From positions 1 to 64,000 of the forward strand of contig CACXBB010000010.1 in the NCBI GenBank assembly GCA_902765735.1: a stretch of DNA of 64,000 nucleotides. Reading direction: 5' to 3'. The position numbers were made by a program, and so were the translations under genes. This document shows positions 1 to 6,984 of the stretch, one piece after another (the first letter of the stretch is position 1; each line of letters begins with the position of its first letter). The notes below the pieces were generated by a model. The model had not been told where the DNA came from and did no database searches. It saw only the letters and a list, made by a program, of their open reading frames with translations. The DNA is from an uncultured Eubacteriales bacterium (lineage in GTDB: Bacteria; Bacillota; Clostridia; Christensenellales; Aristaeellaceae).

Positions 1-729
1 TCAGGATTCTCCGAAAATCTTGTGTCTTGTTCCCGCTTAATCTGCGCATAACAAAGCTCTCGATCCCGCCCATTGTATCAAAGTTGGGGTTGAGAGCCAC
101 CACGACGGGCTGGCCTAATTACAGTATAGAAGCAGCTCTTAACCCAATCTTCAAAATGCAACCACCGGATGCAACCACCCACCAATCGTCCATTGTATCA
201 TTATTACCCACCAATGCCACCTGTGGACGCCTATTGTACTACAATGGGCGTCCGTTACTATCGGGGATAGTGGCACGATATTTGATGAAACTTCTGTAAT
301 CCTTAACTGTTTCTCAAATAAAGTGTTGCTATCCCCGTTTGTTTCTTTGTTTTTTCATTTGTACATCTTAATAGGGTAGGGAAATCATATACCACATTGA
401 GGAAAATGATGATTTTCCTATACCGTTGTTGTAACTCTACACAAATTAACAATGGATAATCTTATCCACTGGCAGTGTAGAGGAGGTTTTGGAATACACG
501 CACAAAAACTCTGGCATCTATCTATGATGGTGGAAACGAGTGATAAAAAAGGCTTTCTAAAATTCAAATTAATAAGATGATATGGAATCTATTTGTGACG
601 TTTCAATGAAATCAAGGGATGTGGATTCATTGCAAACAATCGTTATTATGTGTGTTGAAAAGGGTGAATGTGAACCACAATATGTTGTATATCAGAAGCA
701 TGTGTTTTATAGCATATATTGTGGTTTCA
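1..729. other. AT-rich segment without a credible gene
   Basis: This stretch is visibly richer in A and T than the genes that follow. Short open frames exist, but none has a good ribosome binding site or a recognisable product. The 10-mer CATTGTATCA occurs at 71-80 and again at 191-200, exactly 120 bases apart, and a near-perfect palindrome lies at 225-253. Because it abuts a truncated tRNA-Cys at 730, I infer that it is the end of an integrated element whose body lies left of the window. Confidence 0.5.
225..253. repeat. 29-base palindrome in the putative element end
   Basis: GGACGCC-T-ATTGTA pairs with TACAAT-G-GGCGTCC around a single central base. The arm carries the ATTGTA core also seen in the direct repeats at 71-80 and 191-200. 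It could be a protein binding site, for example an integrase arm site, or a small hairpin. This is inference only. Confidence 0.4.
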
Positions 730-779
730 AAGGTCTGCAAAACCTTCATTCCCCGGTCCGAATCCGGGTGGCACCTCCA
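730..779 (+). pseudogene. 3' half of tRNA-Cys (GCA), probable attachment site
   Basis: The segment folds as the 3' part of a tRNA. The anticodon stem is AAGGT/ACCTT (730-734, 742-746) around loop CTGCAAA with anticodon GCA (737-739). A T-arm CCCGG/CCGGG with loop TCCGAAT spans 752-768. The 3' acceptor strand TGGCACC is followed by discriminator T (776) and an encoded CCA (777-779). U73 is typical of tRNA-Cys. There is no D-arm or 5' acceptor strand upstream, and homology stops at the anticodon stem, where AT-rich DNA begins. Integrases that target tRNA genes leave exactly this kind of displaced 3' fragment at one end of the element. Confidence 0.75.
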
Positions 780-784
780 CACAA

Positions 785-820
785 AGCGGTCAGCTTCATT
801 GCGAAGCTGACCGCTGTTTT
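785..820 (+). terminator. Intrinsic terminator
   Basis: A perfect 13-bp stem (785-797 with 803-815) has a five-base loop and is followed by GTTTTGTG. It sits just after the tRNA-Cys fragment and before the stop of the convergent alpha-galactosidase gene, so it may act in both directions. It is probably the original terminator of the tRNA gene. Confidence 0.7.
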
Positions 821-827
821 GTGTCCC

Positions 828-3080
828 TCATTCGGCGCGGGTTTCCTTGAGGAGGAAGATCTCGGAGGAGAAGTCCCCGGCGGGATGGAGGAAGTCATCG
901 ACCTCCGGCCGGTCCGGGCGGGAGATCACGCCGACGTTCATCAGCTCGTCCCCGTAGAAGGCGCCGATCTCCCGGGCCGTGCCGTTCCCGGAGGGGATGC
1001 TGACGGTGTAGACGGCGTCGGGGTTCAGGCCTGTCAGTTTGAGGGTCCGGGCGGGGGTGTTGACCGCGTGCAGCGCGTGATACCAGCCGACGACGGCCTC
1101 CGCGCGGTCCTCGCCGACCACCATCCACGCGGCGTCGTTGCCCTCGAAGGGGGAGGCGAGGCGGTAGAAGTCGCCGAACTGTATGAGCTGCCGGTGGGCC
1201 TTCATGAAGGCGGTGTCCCGGGCGACGGCGGCCTGCTCCTCGTCCGTCAGCGTGTTCAGGTCCAGCTCGTAGCCGAAGGTGCCGAAGAAGGCCACGTCCG
1301 CGCGCATGCGCAGGGACACGCGCCTGCCGGTCTGGAGGTTCGGCACCGCCGAGACGTGGCTGCCCATGGCGCTGATCGGGTAGACCAGGGAGGTGCCGTA
1401 CTGTATCCTCAGCCGCTCGTAGGCGTCGGTGTCGTCGCTGGTCCAGGTCTGGGGCGCGTAGTACAGCATGCCGGGGTCGAAGCGCCCGCCGCCGCTGGCG
1501 CAGGACTCGAACAGTATGTCGGGGAACTCCGAAATCAGCCTCTCGTACAGCGCGTAGACGCCCAGTATGTAGCGGTGGAAGACCTCGCCCTGCCGGTGGG
1601 GCGGCAGCGCGGCGGAGAAGCACTCGGTGATGCTGCGGTTCATGTCCCACTTGATGTAGGAAATCTTCGACTCCCGCAGGAGCTTCGCAAGCATGCCGTG
1701 GATGTGGTCCACGACCTCGGGCCGGGAGAAATCCAGCACGCACTGGTTGCGAAACAGCGTGGCGCGGCGGTCGGGGATGCGCAGTATCCAGTCCGGGTGG
1801 GCGCGGTACAGGTCCGAATCGGGGTTGACCATCTCCGGCTCGATCCACAGGCCGAACTTCATGCCCAGGGCGGTCACCTTCTCCGAGAGTCCCCTGATGC
1901 CGTCGGGCAGCACCTCCGGGGCGGGCACCCAGTCGCCGAGCCCGGCGCGGTCGCTGCGGCGCGCGCCGAACCAGCCGTCGTCCAGCACGAACATCTCGAT
2001 GCCGCACGCTTTGGCCTTTTCGGCGATTTTCAGGATCACTTCCTCGCTGATGTCAAACTCCGTGGCCTCCCAGTTGTTGATGAGGATCGGGCGGGGCGCA
2101 TCGCGCCAGGGTCCCCGGACGAGCCGGGTGCGGTACAGCCGGTGGAAGCTCCGGCTCATGCCGTTCAGGCCCTGATCGGAGTAGACCATGACCGCCTCCG
2201 GGGTCTGGAAGCTGTCGCCGGGCTTTATTTCCCAGGAGAACCAGGCGGGATTGATGCCCATCAGCACCCGGGAGAAGCCGTTCTGATCGACCTGCACCTG
2301 GGCCAGAAAGTTGCCGCTGTATACGAGGGAGAAGCCGAGGACCTCCCCGCTGTGCTCCGTGGCATGCGGCCGCCTGAGGGCCAGGAAGGGGTTGTTCTGG
2401 TGGGAGGAGTTCCCGCGGAGGCTCTCGACGCCCTGGAGGCCCGGGGTCAGGCGTGCGGCGGCGGGGGTGCGCTCCCTGGCCCAGGCGCCATTCAGTGAAA
2501 TCCACTCGTAGTCGTGATCCGGCAGGTCCAGGCACAGGCTCATGGCGCGCTCCAGCGACAGCGTCTGCGCGCCCTCGTTCACGAACCGGACGCTGCGGGC
2601 GAGCGCCCCGCCCTCCGAAAAGACGGTGTAGTACAGCTCGCACAGCGCCCCGGCGATGCGGTCCCGCAGCCTCAGCACCAGCGTGGCGGCTTCCTCCGGC
2701 GCTTCGGCATAGGTGGCCGGCAGGGATTGAAGCCGCGGCTTGCCGGGCAGGATCTTATAGGAATCATATGCGAACACCGCCAGCCGGCTGCCGTTTTCCT
2801 GCAGCAGGCTCACCGCGCACTGGCGGTAGTCGGAGCTGCCGTAGCACGGGTACTCGAGCCGCATGCTCTCCTCGGGGATGGAATCGTTCGCCATGGTCAG
2901 CGCCACGCTGAAGGGCATGGCCTTGCCGCGAAGATATGAAAAGTCCGCCCGGTCGTGGATGCGCCTGCCGCAGTAAAGCTGCGCGGGCAGCCCGCCCGGC
3001 AGTATGGCGATGATGTAGCTCAGCGCGTCGTTTTGCAGATGAAAGGTCAGCGGCGATTCGTGGACGAAAATATGTTGCAT
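828..3080 (-). CDS. Alpha-galactosidase, GH36 family
   Basis: This cytoplasmic enzyme releases alpha-1,6-linked galactose from raffinose-type sugars or galactomannan fragments. The 750-residue product has the usual GH36 length and order: an N-terminal beta-sandwich, a TIM barrel and a C-terminal beta domain. KWDMNR (nucleophile Asp near residue 479) and SDDTDA (acid/base Asp near residue 549) are both present, with LDDGWFG and FGLWIEPEM before them. There is no signal peptide. The start at 3080 follows AAGGAG; an open frame continues upstream but lacks a site and enters a repeat. The gene lies about 90 bases downstream of the SGNH gene on the same strand, and no sugar transporter is adjacent. 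Confidence 0.93.
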   Translation of the reverse strand: MQHIFVHESPLTFHLQNDALSYIIAILPGGLPAQLYCGRRIHDRADFSYLRGKAMPFSVALTMANDSIPEESMRLEYPCYGSSDYRQCAVSLLQENGSRLAVFAYDSYKILPGKPRLQSLPATYAEAPEEAATLVLRLRDRIAGALCELYYTVFSEGGALARSVRFVNEGAQTLSLERAMSLCLDLPDHDYEWISLNGAWARERTPAAARLTPGLQGVESLRGNSSHQNNPFLALRRPHATEHSGEVLGFSLVYSGNFLAQVQVDQNGFSRVLMGINPAWFSWEIKPGDSFQTPEAVMVYSDQGLNGMSRSFHRLYRTRLVRGPWRDAPRPILINNWEATEFDISEEVILKIAEKAKACGIEMFVLDDGWFGARRSDRAGLGDWVPAPEVLPDGIRGLSEKVTALGMKFGLWIEPEMVNPDSDLYRAHPDWILRIPDRRATLFRNQCVLDFSRPEVVDHIHGMLAKLLRESKISYIKWDMNRSITECFSAALPPHRQGEVFHRYILGVYALYERLISEFPDILFESCASGGGRFDPGMLYYAPQTWTSDDTDAYERLRIQYGTSLVYPISAMGSHVSAVPNLQTGRRVSLRMRADVAFFGTFGYELDLNTLTDEEQAAVARDTAFMKAHRQLIQFGDFYRLASPFEGNDAAWMVVGEDRAEAVVGWYHALHAVNTPARTLKLTGLNPDAVYTVSIPSGNGTAREIGAFYGDELMNVGVISRPDRPEVDDFLHPAGDFSSEIFLLKETRAE

Positions 3081-3104
3081 GGTAGCGCTCCTTTTTTGAT
3101 TTGC

Positions 3105-3150
3105 AGGGACGCGCCGAAGCGCGTCCGCGGACGCCATAAATGGCGTCCCT
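3105..3150. repeat. Double palindrome of the GTAGGG family
   Basis: Two small hairpins, GGACGCGC/GCGCGTCC and GGACGCCA/TGGCGTCC, lie back to back, and the outer bases AGGGACG/CGTCCCT also pair. The same plan recurs in many gaps of the window. Here it fills the space between the SGNH gene and the alpha-galactosidase gene. Confidence 0.75.
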
Positions 3151-3171
3151 ACAGTTTTCAGAGGCGTCTCT

Positions 3172-5262
3172 TCATCCCCGGAGGTGGCTGTAGATCGTGT
3201 CCCAGATGATGCCCGCCGCGAAATCCGATCCGGCCTTGGAGGCATGGATGCCGTCCTCGGCGTACATTTTGTCATCGGGGTTTTCGTTCTTGTGGGCCCA
3301 CCACACCTCGCCCACGGGCGCGAGCAGGGCGCCGATGTCGCCCGCCACCTGCCGGTTAGCGGCATTCAGCTCGGCCTGCTTCTCGGGCTCCGTCTCCTTC
3401 GACCAGCACCCGAATATGACGGGCACGGCCCTGGTCTGCCGGATGAGACCGTTCAGGAATCGCGCGGCGGTCAGGAACGCCTTGGCGTCCATGGGGTTGA
3501 CCTTCTCCTGGAGGATGACGTAATCGTAGTCGTCGTTGAGTATGGCAGTGCTCACATACGGGTCCTCCGTGTGCTGCGTGAGTGTCCATCCGCTGTTGGT
3601 GATCCGGTTGACGTCGCAGTCATAGCCGGCCCCGTTGGCCAGGTACTGCACGGTGAGGGGCAGGGCGTTGTAGTAGGTGTGGCTGTTGCCGATGAAGAGC
3701 AGCTTGAGGGTGTTTTCCGGGTTCTCCTCCGAGGCGGAGCCGTTGACACGGATCTCGCAGGTCGCCGTCTGTCCCAGGTAGGTCGAGGCCGTGACGGTGG
3801 TGCTGCCGGGGCTGATCGCCGCGACGGTCATGGTGCAGCCGTTGCCCTCCGTGAAGGGGCTGGCATCGCCCACGGCAACCACGCCGGGATTGCTGCTGGT
3901 CCACGTGATCTGGGACGCCGTTCCCACGGGCAAAAACACGCTCAGCTCGGTGATGTCCGCCACGTTCATGGTTGCGCTGGGGATGTTTATGGTCAGCCCG
4001 GTGGGGGCCTTTAGGACCGTCACGGTCAGCGACGCCTTCTTTCCGTTGTGCGTTTTGACGGTGATCTTGGTGGATTTGTTGAGCTTTTTGCCCTTGACCA
4101 CGCCGCCCTCCCGGGTGACGCTGGCGACCTTTTTGTTCTTTGAGGCGTAGGTGAAGGCGGCCGTCGCGCCGGGATTGAGCGCGGGTCGGAGCGTGACGCT
4201 CTCGCCCATGCCGACATACAGCGTGGACATGGGGAAGCTCACCCGGGTGGGGGCGTCGGGCGAATTGACCGTCACGGTGCAGACGGCCTTCTTCCGGTTG
4301 TAGGTCCGGGCGGTGATCTTCGCCTTGCCGACGCCCACGCCGGTCACGACGCCGCTGGCGTCCACGGCGGCCACGGCGGGGTTGCTGCTGGCCCACGTGA
4401 TGGTGTGGGACGCGCCGCCCTTGAGCTTCGGGGTGAGCAGCAGCGTCTGGCCCAGCATGACCGTGCGCTTCTTGGGCAGGGTGATCTTCTTCGGCGCGGC
4501 CTTGACAGTCACCGCGCAGGTGCCCACGACCGCGCCGCCCGCGGTCACGGTGATGACGGCCTTGCCCTTCTTCCCGGCCCGGACGAGGCCCGCGGCGTCC
4601 ACCGAGGCCACCTTCGGCCTGGATGAGACGTAGGCGTCGCCGCCGCTGAGCTGGAACTGCTCCCTGCGGCCCAGCACCAGCCTTTCGGGGATGCCGCCGG
4701 CCTCGGCCAGTAGCGGCGGTTCCGCCGGCTCGACCGGTGCGTTCGGTTCGACCGGTACGACCGGTTCGACCGGTTCGAGGCTCGGCGCGGACTCGAGGGT
4801 GGGCGCTTCCTCCGTCGCGAGGTCGGGTTCGGCGACCCTGTCGACGACCTCTGCGGGCGCCGGCGCCTCCGCGATGGGCGCTTCCTCCGCTGCCGGGGCG
4901 GGGTCCTCCTGCGGAACGGCATCGTCCTGCATTATTGAATCATCCTGCGGCGCAGTATCGTCCTGATTTGTGGCATCGTCCTGCAAAGTGTCGGGTTCCT
5001 CCGGCGGGATGTCGGGCGCTTCCGCCGTCTCCGGGGCATTTTCCGCTGCCTCCGGGGCGTCCTCCGAAGGAAGGTCCAGGCCCTCCGTCACGTCGGGCGT
5101 GAGCTCGGGCTGCGGGGCGATGGCCTCGACCTCCGGGGACGCTTCCTCCATGGGAAGCTCCGCCTCGACGACCTCCGTCGCGCCCTCCGAGACGCAGGCC
5201 GGGGACATGAGCAGCATGACGGCGAGCAGCGCCGACGCGCATTTCAGGATGAATCGCTTCAT
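3172..5262 (-). CDS. Secreted Big2-repeat protein with C-terminal SGNH hydrolase domain
   Basis: A 696-residue surface or secreted protein. Residues 1-25 form a signal peptide ending near SPACVSEG; the Cys makes a lipoprotein possible, but the lipobox is poor. Residues about 30-190 are a Pro/Glu/Ala/Asp-rich acidic linker with TxPEEPD-like low complexity. Several bacterial Ig-like (Big2) repeats follow, recognisable by phrases such as WASSNPAVAAVD and GVGVGKAKITA. The last 180 residues form an SGNH/GDSL-type domain, with a nucleophile block FIGNSHTYYN and a C-terminal DGIH block supplying Asp and His. The substrate is unknown; an esterase acting on an acylated polysaccharide is plausible. The start follows GAGAGG and has a consensus-like promoter at 5317-5345. 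Confidence 0.8.
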   Translation of the reverse strand: MKRFILKCASALLAVMLLMSPACVSEGATEVVEAELPMEEASPEVEAIAPQPELTPDVTEGLDLPSEDAPEAAENAPETAEAPDIPPEEPDTLQDDATNQDDTAPQDDSIMQDDAVPQEDPAPAAEEAPIAEAPAPAEVVDRVAEPDLATEEAPTLESAPSLEPVEPVVPVEPNAPVEPAEPPLLAEAGGIPERLVLGRREQFQLSGGDAYVSSRPKVASVDAAGLVRAGKKGKAVITVTAGGAVVGTCAVTVKAAPKKITLPKKRTVMLGQTLLLTPKLKGGASHTITWASSNPAVAAVDASGVVTGVGVGKAKITARTYNRKKAVCTVTVNSPDAPTRVSFPMSTLYVGMGESVTLRPALNPGATAAFTYASKNKKVASVTREGGVVKGKKLNKSTKITVKTHNGKKASLTVTVLKAPTGLTINIPSATMNVADITELSVFLPVGTASQITWTSSNPGVVAVGDASPFTEGNGCTMTVAAISPGSTTVTASTYLGQTATCEIRVNGSASEENPENTLKLLFIGNSHTYYNALPLTVQYLANGAGYDCDVNRITNSGWTLTQHTEDPYVSTAILNDDYDYVILQEKVNPMDAKAFLTAARFLNGLIRQTRAVPVIFGCWSKETEPEKQAELNAANRQVAGDIGALLAPVGEVWWAHKNENPDDKMYAEDGIHASKAGSDFAAGIIWDTIYSHLRG

Positions 5263-5316
5263 AATATGTAGACCTCTCGGTGGGTTCGGTGACGAACGCA
5301 ATAACGTTCCATCCAT

Positions 5317-5345
5317 ATTATAACATGGAATCACCCTTCCGACAA
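5317..5345 (-). promoter_or_regulatory. Sigma-A-type promoter for the SGNH gene
   Basis: On the minus strand TTGTCG (5340-5345) is separated by 17 bases from TATAAT (5317-5322). It lies about 55 bases upstream of the start codon at 5262. Confidence 0.6.
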
Positions 5346-5369
5346 CCCTCCGGGTTGTTGCCCAGGCGT

Positions 5370-5406
5370 CCAAAAACACCTCTCCCCGGAGACGCGCTCC
5401 GGGGAG
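5370..5406 (-). terminator. Terminator of the GG-leader SH3 gene
   Basis: A 10-bp stem (CTCCCCGGAG with CTCCGGGGAG, loop of five) lies just past the stop at 5416, and a run of T follows on the minus strand. Confidence 0.75.
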
Positions 5407-5415
5407 GGGGATCGA

Positions 5416-5700
5416 TCAGTACTTCACCTTGCAGGTGTAGCGGGAGCTGACCCAGCCTTCCCCGCCGTTCCACTTGATCTTGTACCACGGGATGCCGCGG
5501 TCGTCGGTCGAGGTCTTGCCCAGGAACCTGGCGTCTTCGCCGACGTGGAGCACGCCCAGGGACTTGTACTTCAGGCCGGGGCCGCTGCGCACGTTGGACC
5601 TGCCGTCGTCGCCCTCGATGAAGGTCTGGCTCTTGCCGCCGGTGACCTCGGACAGCTCTTCGTCATTCAGTTCAACGGCTCTGATGAATTCCTCGCTCAT
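5416..5700 (-). CDS. SH3-domain protein with double-glycine leader
   Basis: A 94-residue protein. Residues 1-22 (MSEEFIRAVELNDEELSEVTGG) look like a bacteriocin-type leader: acidic, with the LxxEELSEVxGG pattern that peptidase-containing ABC exporters cut after GG. The remainder is a complete bacterial SH3 domain, with SNVRSGPG near 35-42, PWYKIKW and GWVSSRY. The start follows AAGGAGG. No exporter or immunity gene is recognisable nearby; the neighbours are secreted proteins. It has its own terminator. I see the leader and the domain; export by a bacteriocin-type ABC transporter and wall binding are inferences. Confidence 0.8.
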   Translation of the reverse strand: MSEEFIRAVELNDEELSEVTGGKSQTFIEGDDGRSNVRSGPGLKYKSLGVLHVGEDARFLGKTSTDDRGIPWYKIKWNGGEGWVSSRYTCKVKY

Positions 5701-5738
5701 GATGAATGCCTCCTTATAATCTATTGTCCTATTAGGGT

Positions 5739-5864
5739 TAGAGTGTGTTTCTAAAATGCCTGAAGCGCATTTTCGGCGTCTTTGGCTGCATTTCTGCGTT
5801 GATTTCCCTTGACTTAGCCCCACTAAGCCTGCGGACATCTCCCGGCATTTAGAAACACACTCTA
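5739..5864. mobile_element. MITE with TA target duplication
   Basis: Terminal inverted repeats GAGTGTGTTTCT(A)AAATGCC (from 5741) and GGCATTTAGAAACACACTC (to 5862) bound a 122-base element flanked by TA on both sides (5739-5740, 5863-5864). A TA duplication is typical of IS630/mariner-type transposition. No transposase is encoded. The right end forms the stop codon of the next gene. Confidence 0.75.
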
Positions 5865-6620
5865 GTACCCTCGGGGCACAAGTTCCCATTCGCCGCCTTC
5901 TTCCCGGGCGAGCCACCACTGGTAATCGGTGTACTCCTTATCCGGCTCCCACGCGCCGCCGCCCGCGACGGGGGAGTGGAAGTCGCTCAGAAACTCCATG
6001 CAATCCGTGTATTTCTTGTCGTTGAGGCCGCCCAGCCAGGCCAGGTTCTCCTGGGTGACGCATGCGTCCCCGGCGTAGCGGAGGCTGTGCATCTCGCAGC
6101 CCTCGTAGGCTTCGAAGGCCTCCTCGATCAGGCCCCGCGCGTCGTCCATGTCGGCCACGGTAAAGCGCTCGCTGCCCTCGGCCAGGGTCCGGCCGTCCAG
6201 CTCCTCGGCGTCGTCCAGGCGCATGAATTCCACGCCCTTGAGAAGCCCCTCGGAATCCTCGCAGGTCAGCCTGTCGCCGGCCTCGGTGAAGGCGGCGGTG
6301 AGGCCCTCGCTCAGCACCTCCTCGTCATACTCGGCGGTGTTCTCGTTGTAGGTGGCGTTGTAGCGCCTGCCGTCCTCGCAGATCAGGGTGTCCGTGGCTG
6401 CGTCGTAACGGCATTTCCCGAAGTCGCAGAAGCTGTCGTCGTTGAGCGCCAGGTCGCACTGGAAGCCGCCCGCCTCGTCGTCGTACCAGATCTCTGCGGA
6501 GAAGTCCTCCGCCACCCAGGTGTCCGTGAAGCGCTCGATGACGTCCTCCGACTCGGCCAGCGCCGCGGCGCTCAGGGTAAACACGGCGATCAAAAGCATC
6601 GCAAATATCTTTCTCATCAT
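5862..6620 (-). CDS. Secreted acidic protein of unknown function
   Basis: A 252-residue protein with a clear signal peptide (KIFAMLLIAVFTLSAAALA, cut before ES). The mature part is acidic and rich in Asp, Glu and Trp, with no family I recognise. The middle contains FQCDLALNDDSFCDFGKCRYD and DRLTCEDSEG, whose paired cysteines could form disulfides. The start is at 6620 after AAGGAGG; Met-Met makes 6617 equally possible. The stop codon TAG comes from the end of the MITE at 5739-5864: without the insertion the frame would have stopped at the same point with TAA, so the product is unchanged. Confidence 0.75.
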   Translation of the reverse strand: MMRKIFAMLLIAVFTLSAAALAESEDVIERFTDTWVAEDFSAEIWYDDEAGGFQCDLALNDDSFCDFGKCRYDAATDTLICEDGRRYNATYNENTAEYDEEVLSEGLTAAFTEAGDRLTCEDSEGLLKGVEFMRLDDAEELDGRTLAEGSERFTVADMDDARGLIEEAFEAYEGCEMHSLRYAGDACVTQENLAWLGGLNDKKYTDCMEFLSDFHSPVAGGGAWEPDKEYTDYQWWLAREEGGEWELVPRGY

Positions 6621-6703
6621 GATGATGACCTCCTTCTCGCTCTTCCGGGGTCCGCCGGGCCGGATCGGCGCGGGGACCGCGGTGTCTTGCTGTTTACGGG
6701 AGC

Positions 6704-6743
6704 ATTGTACCACGGGGACCGTCACACAACTGTCACAGTCCCC
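6704..6743 (-). promoter_or_regulatory. Palindrome and possible -10 upstream of the secreted protein
   Basis: GGGGACCGTCACA (6714-6726) pairs imperfectly with TGTCACAGTCCCC (6731-6743). A TACAAT element on the minus strand (6704-6709) lies just downstream, so the palindrome would cover the -35 region like an operator. No good -35 hexamer is visible. The rest of the gap up to 6984 shows nothing clear. Confidence 0.3.
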
Positions 6744-6984
6744 GGGTCCGTCTCATGTAACGAATTATAGCATGAAATCATGCCAACGGATTGGGAAAAA
6801 TGGAAACAATTTGTGACGACGCGGCCGGATAGAATCGCGGGGATGCGGTGCAAAGGCAGAATTGACCGGATTTGAACATGTCGCCCATTGACGGCGCTTG
6901 CCGCGATGTGTTAAACTATATATGTCAGATCATGGATATATATTGTTGGTTTGTCCGGGCAACTGAGGACGAAGGAGGGCTTTG

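Noticed and set aside
27-299. A 90-codon frame in the AT-rich left end
   Set aside because: No ribosome site, no recognisable product, and it spans the direct repeats and the palindrome.
582-2498. A 638-codon frame crossing the tRNA-Cys fragment
   Set aside because: It runs through a tRNA remnant and a terminator and then antisense to the alpha-galactosidase gene. The start has no ribosome site.
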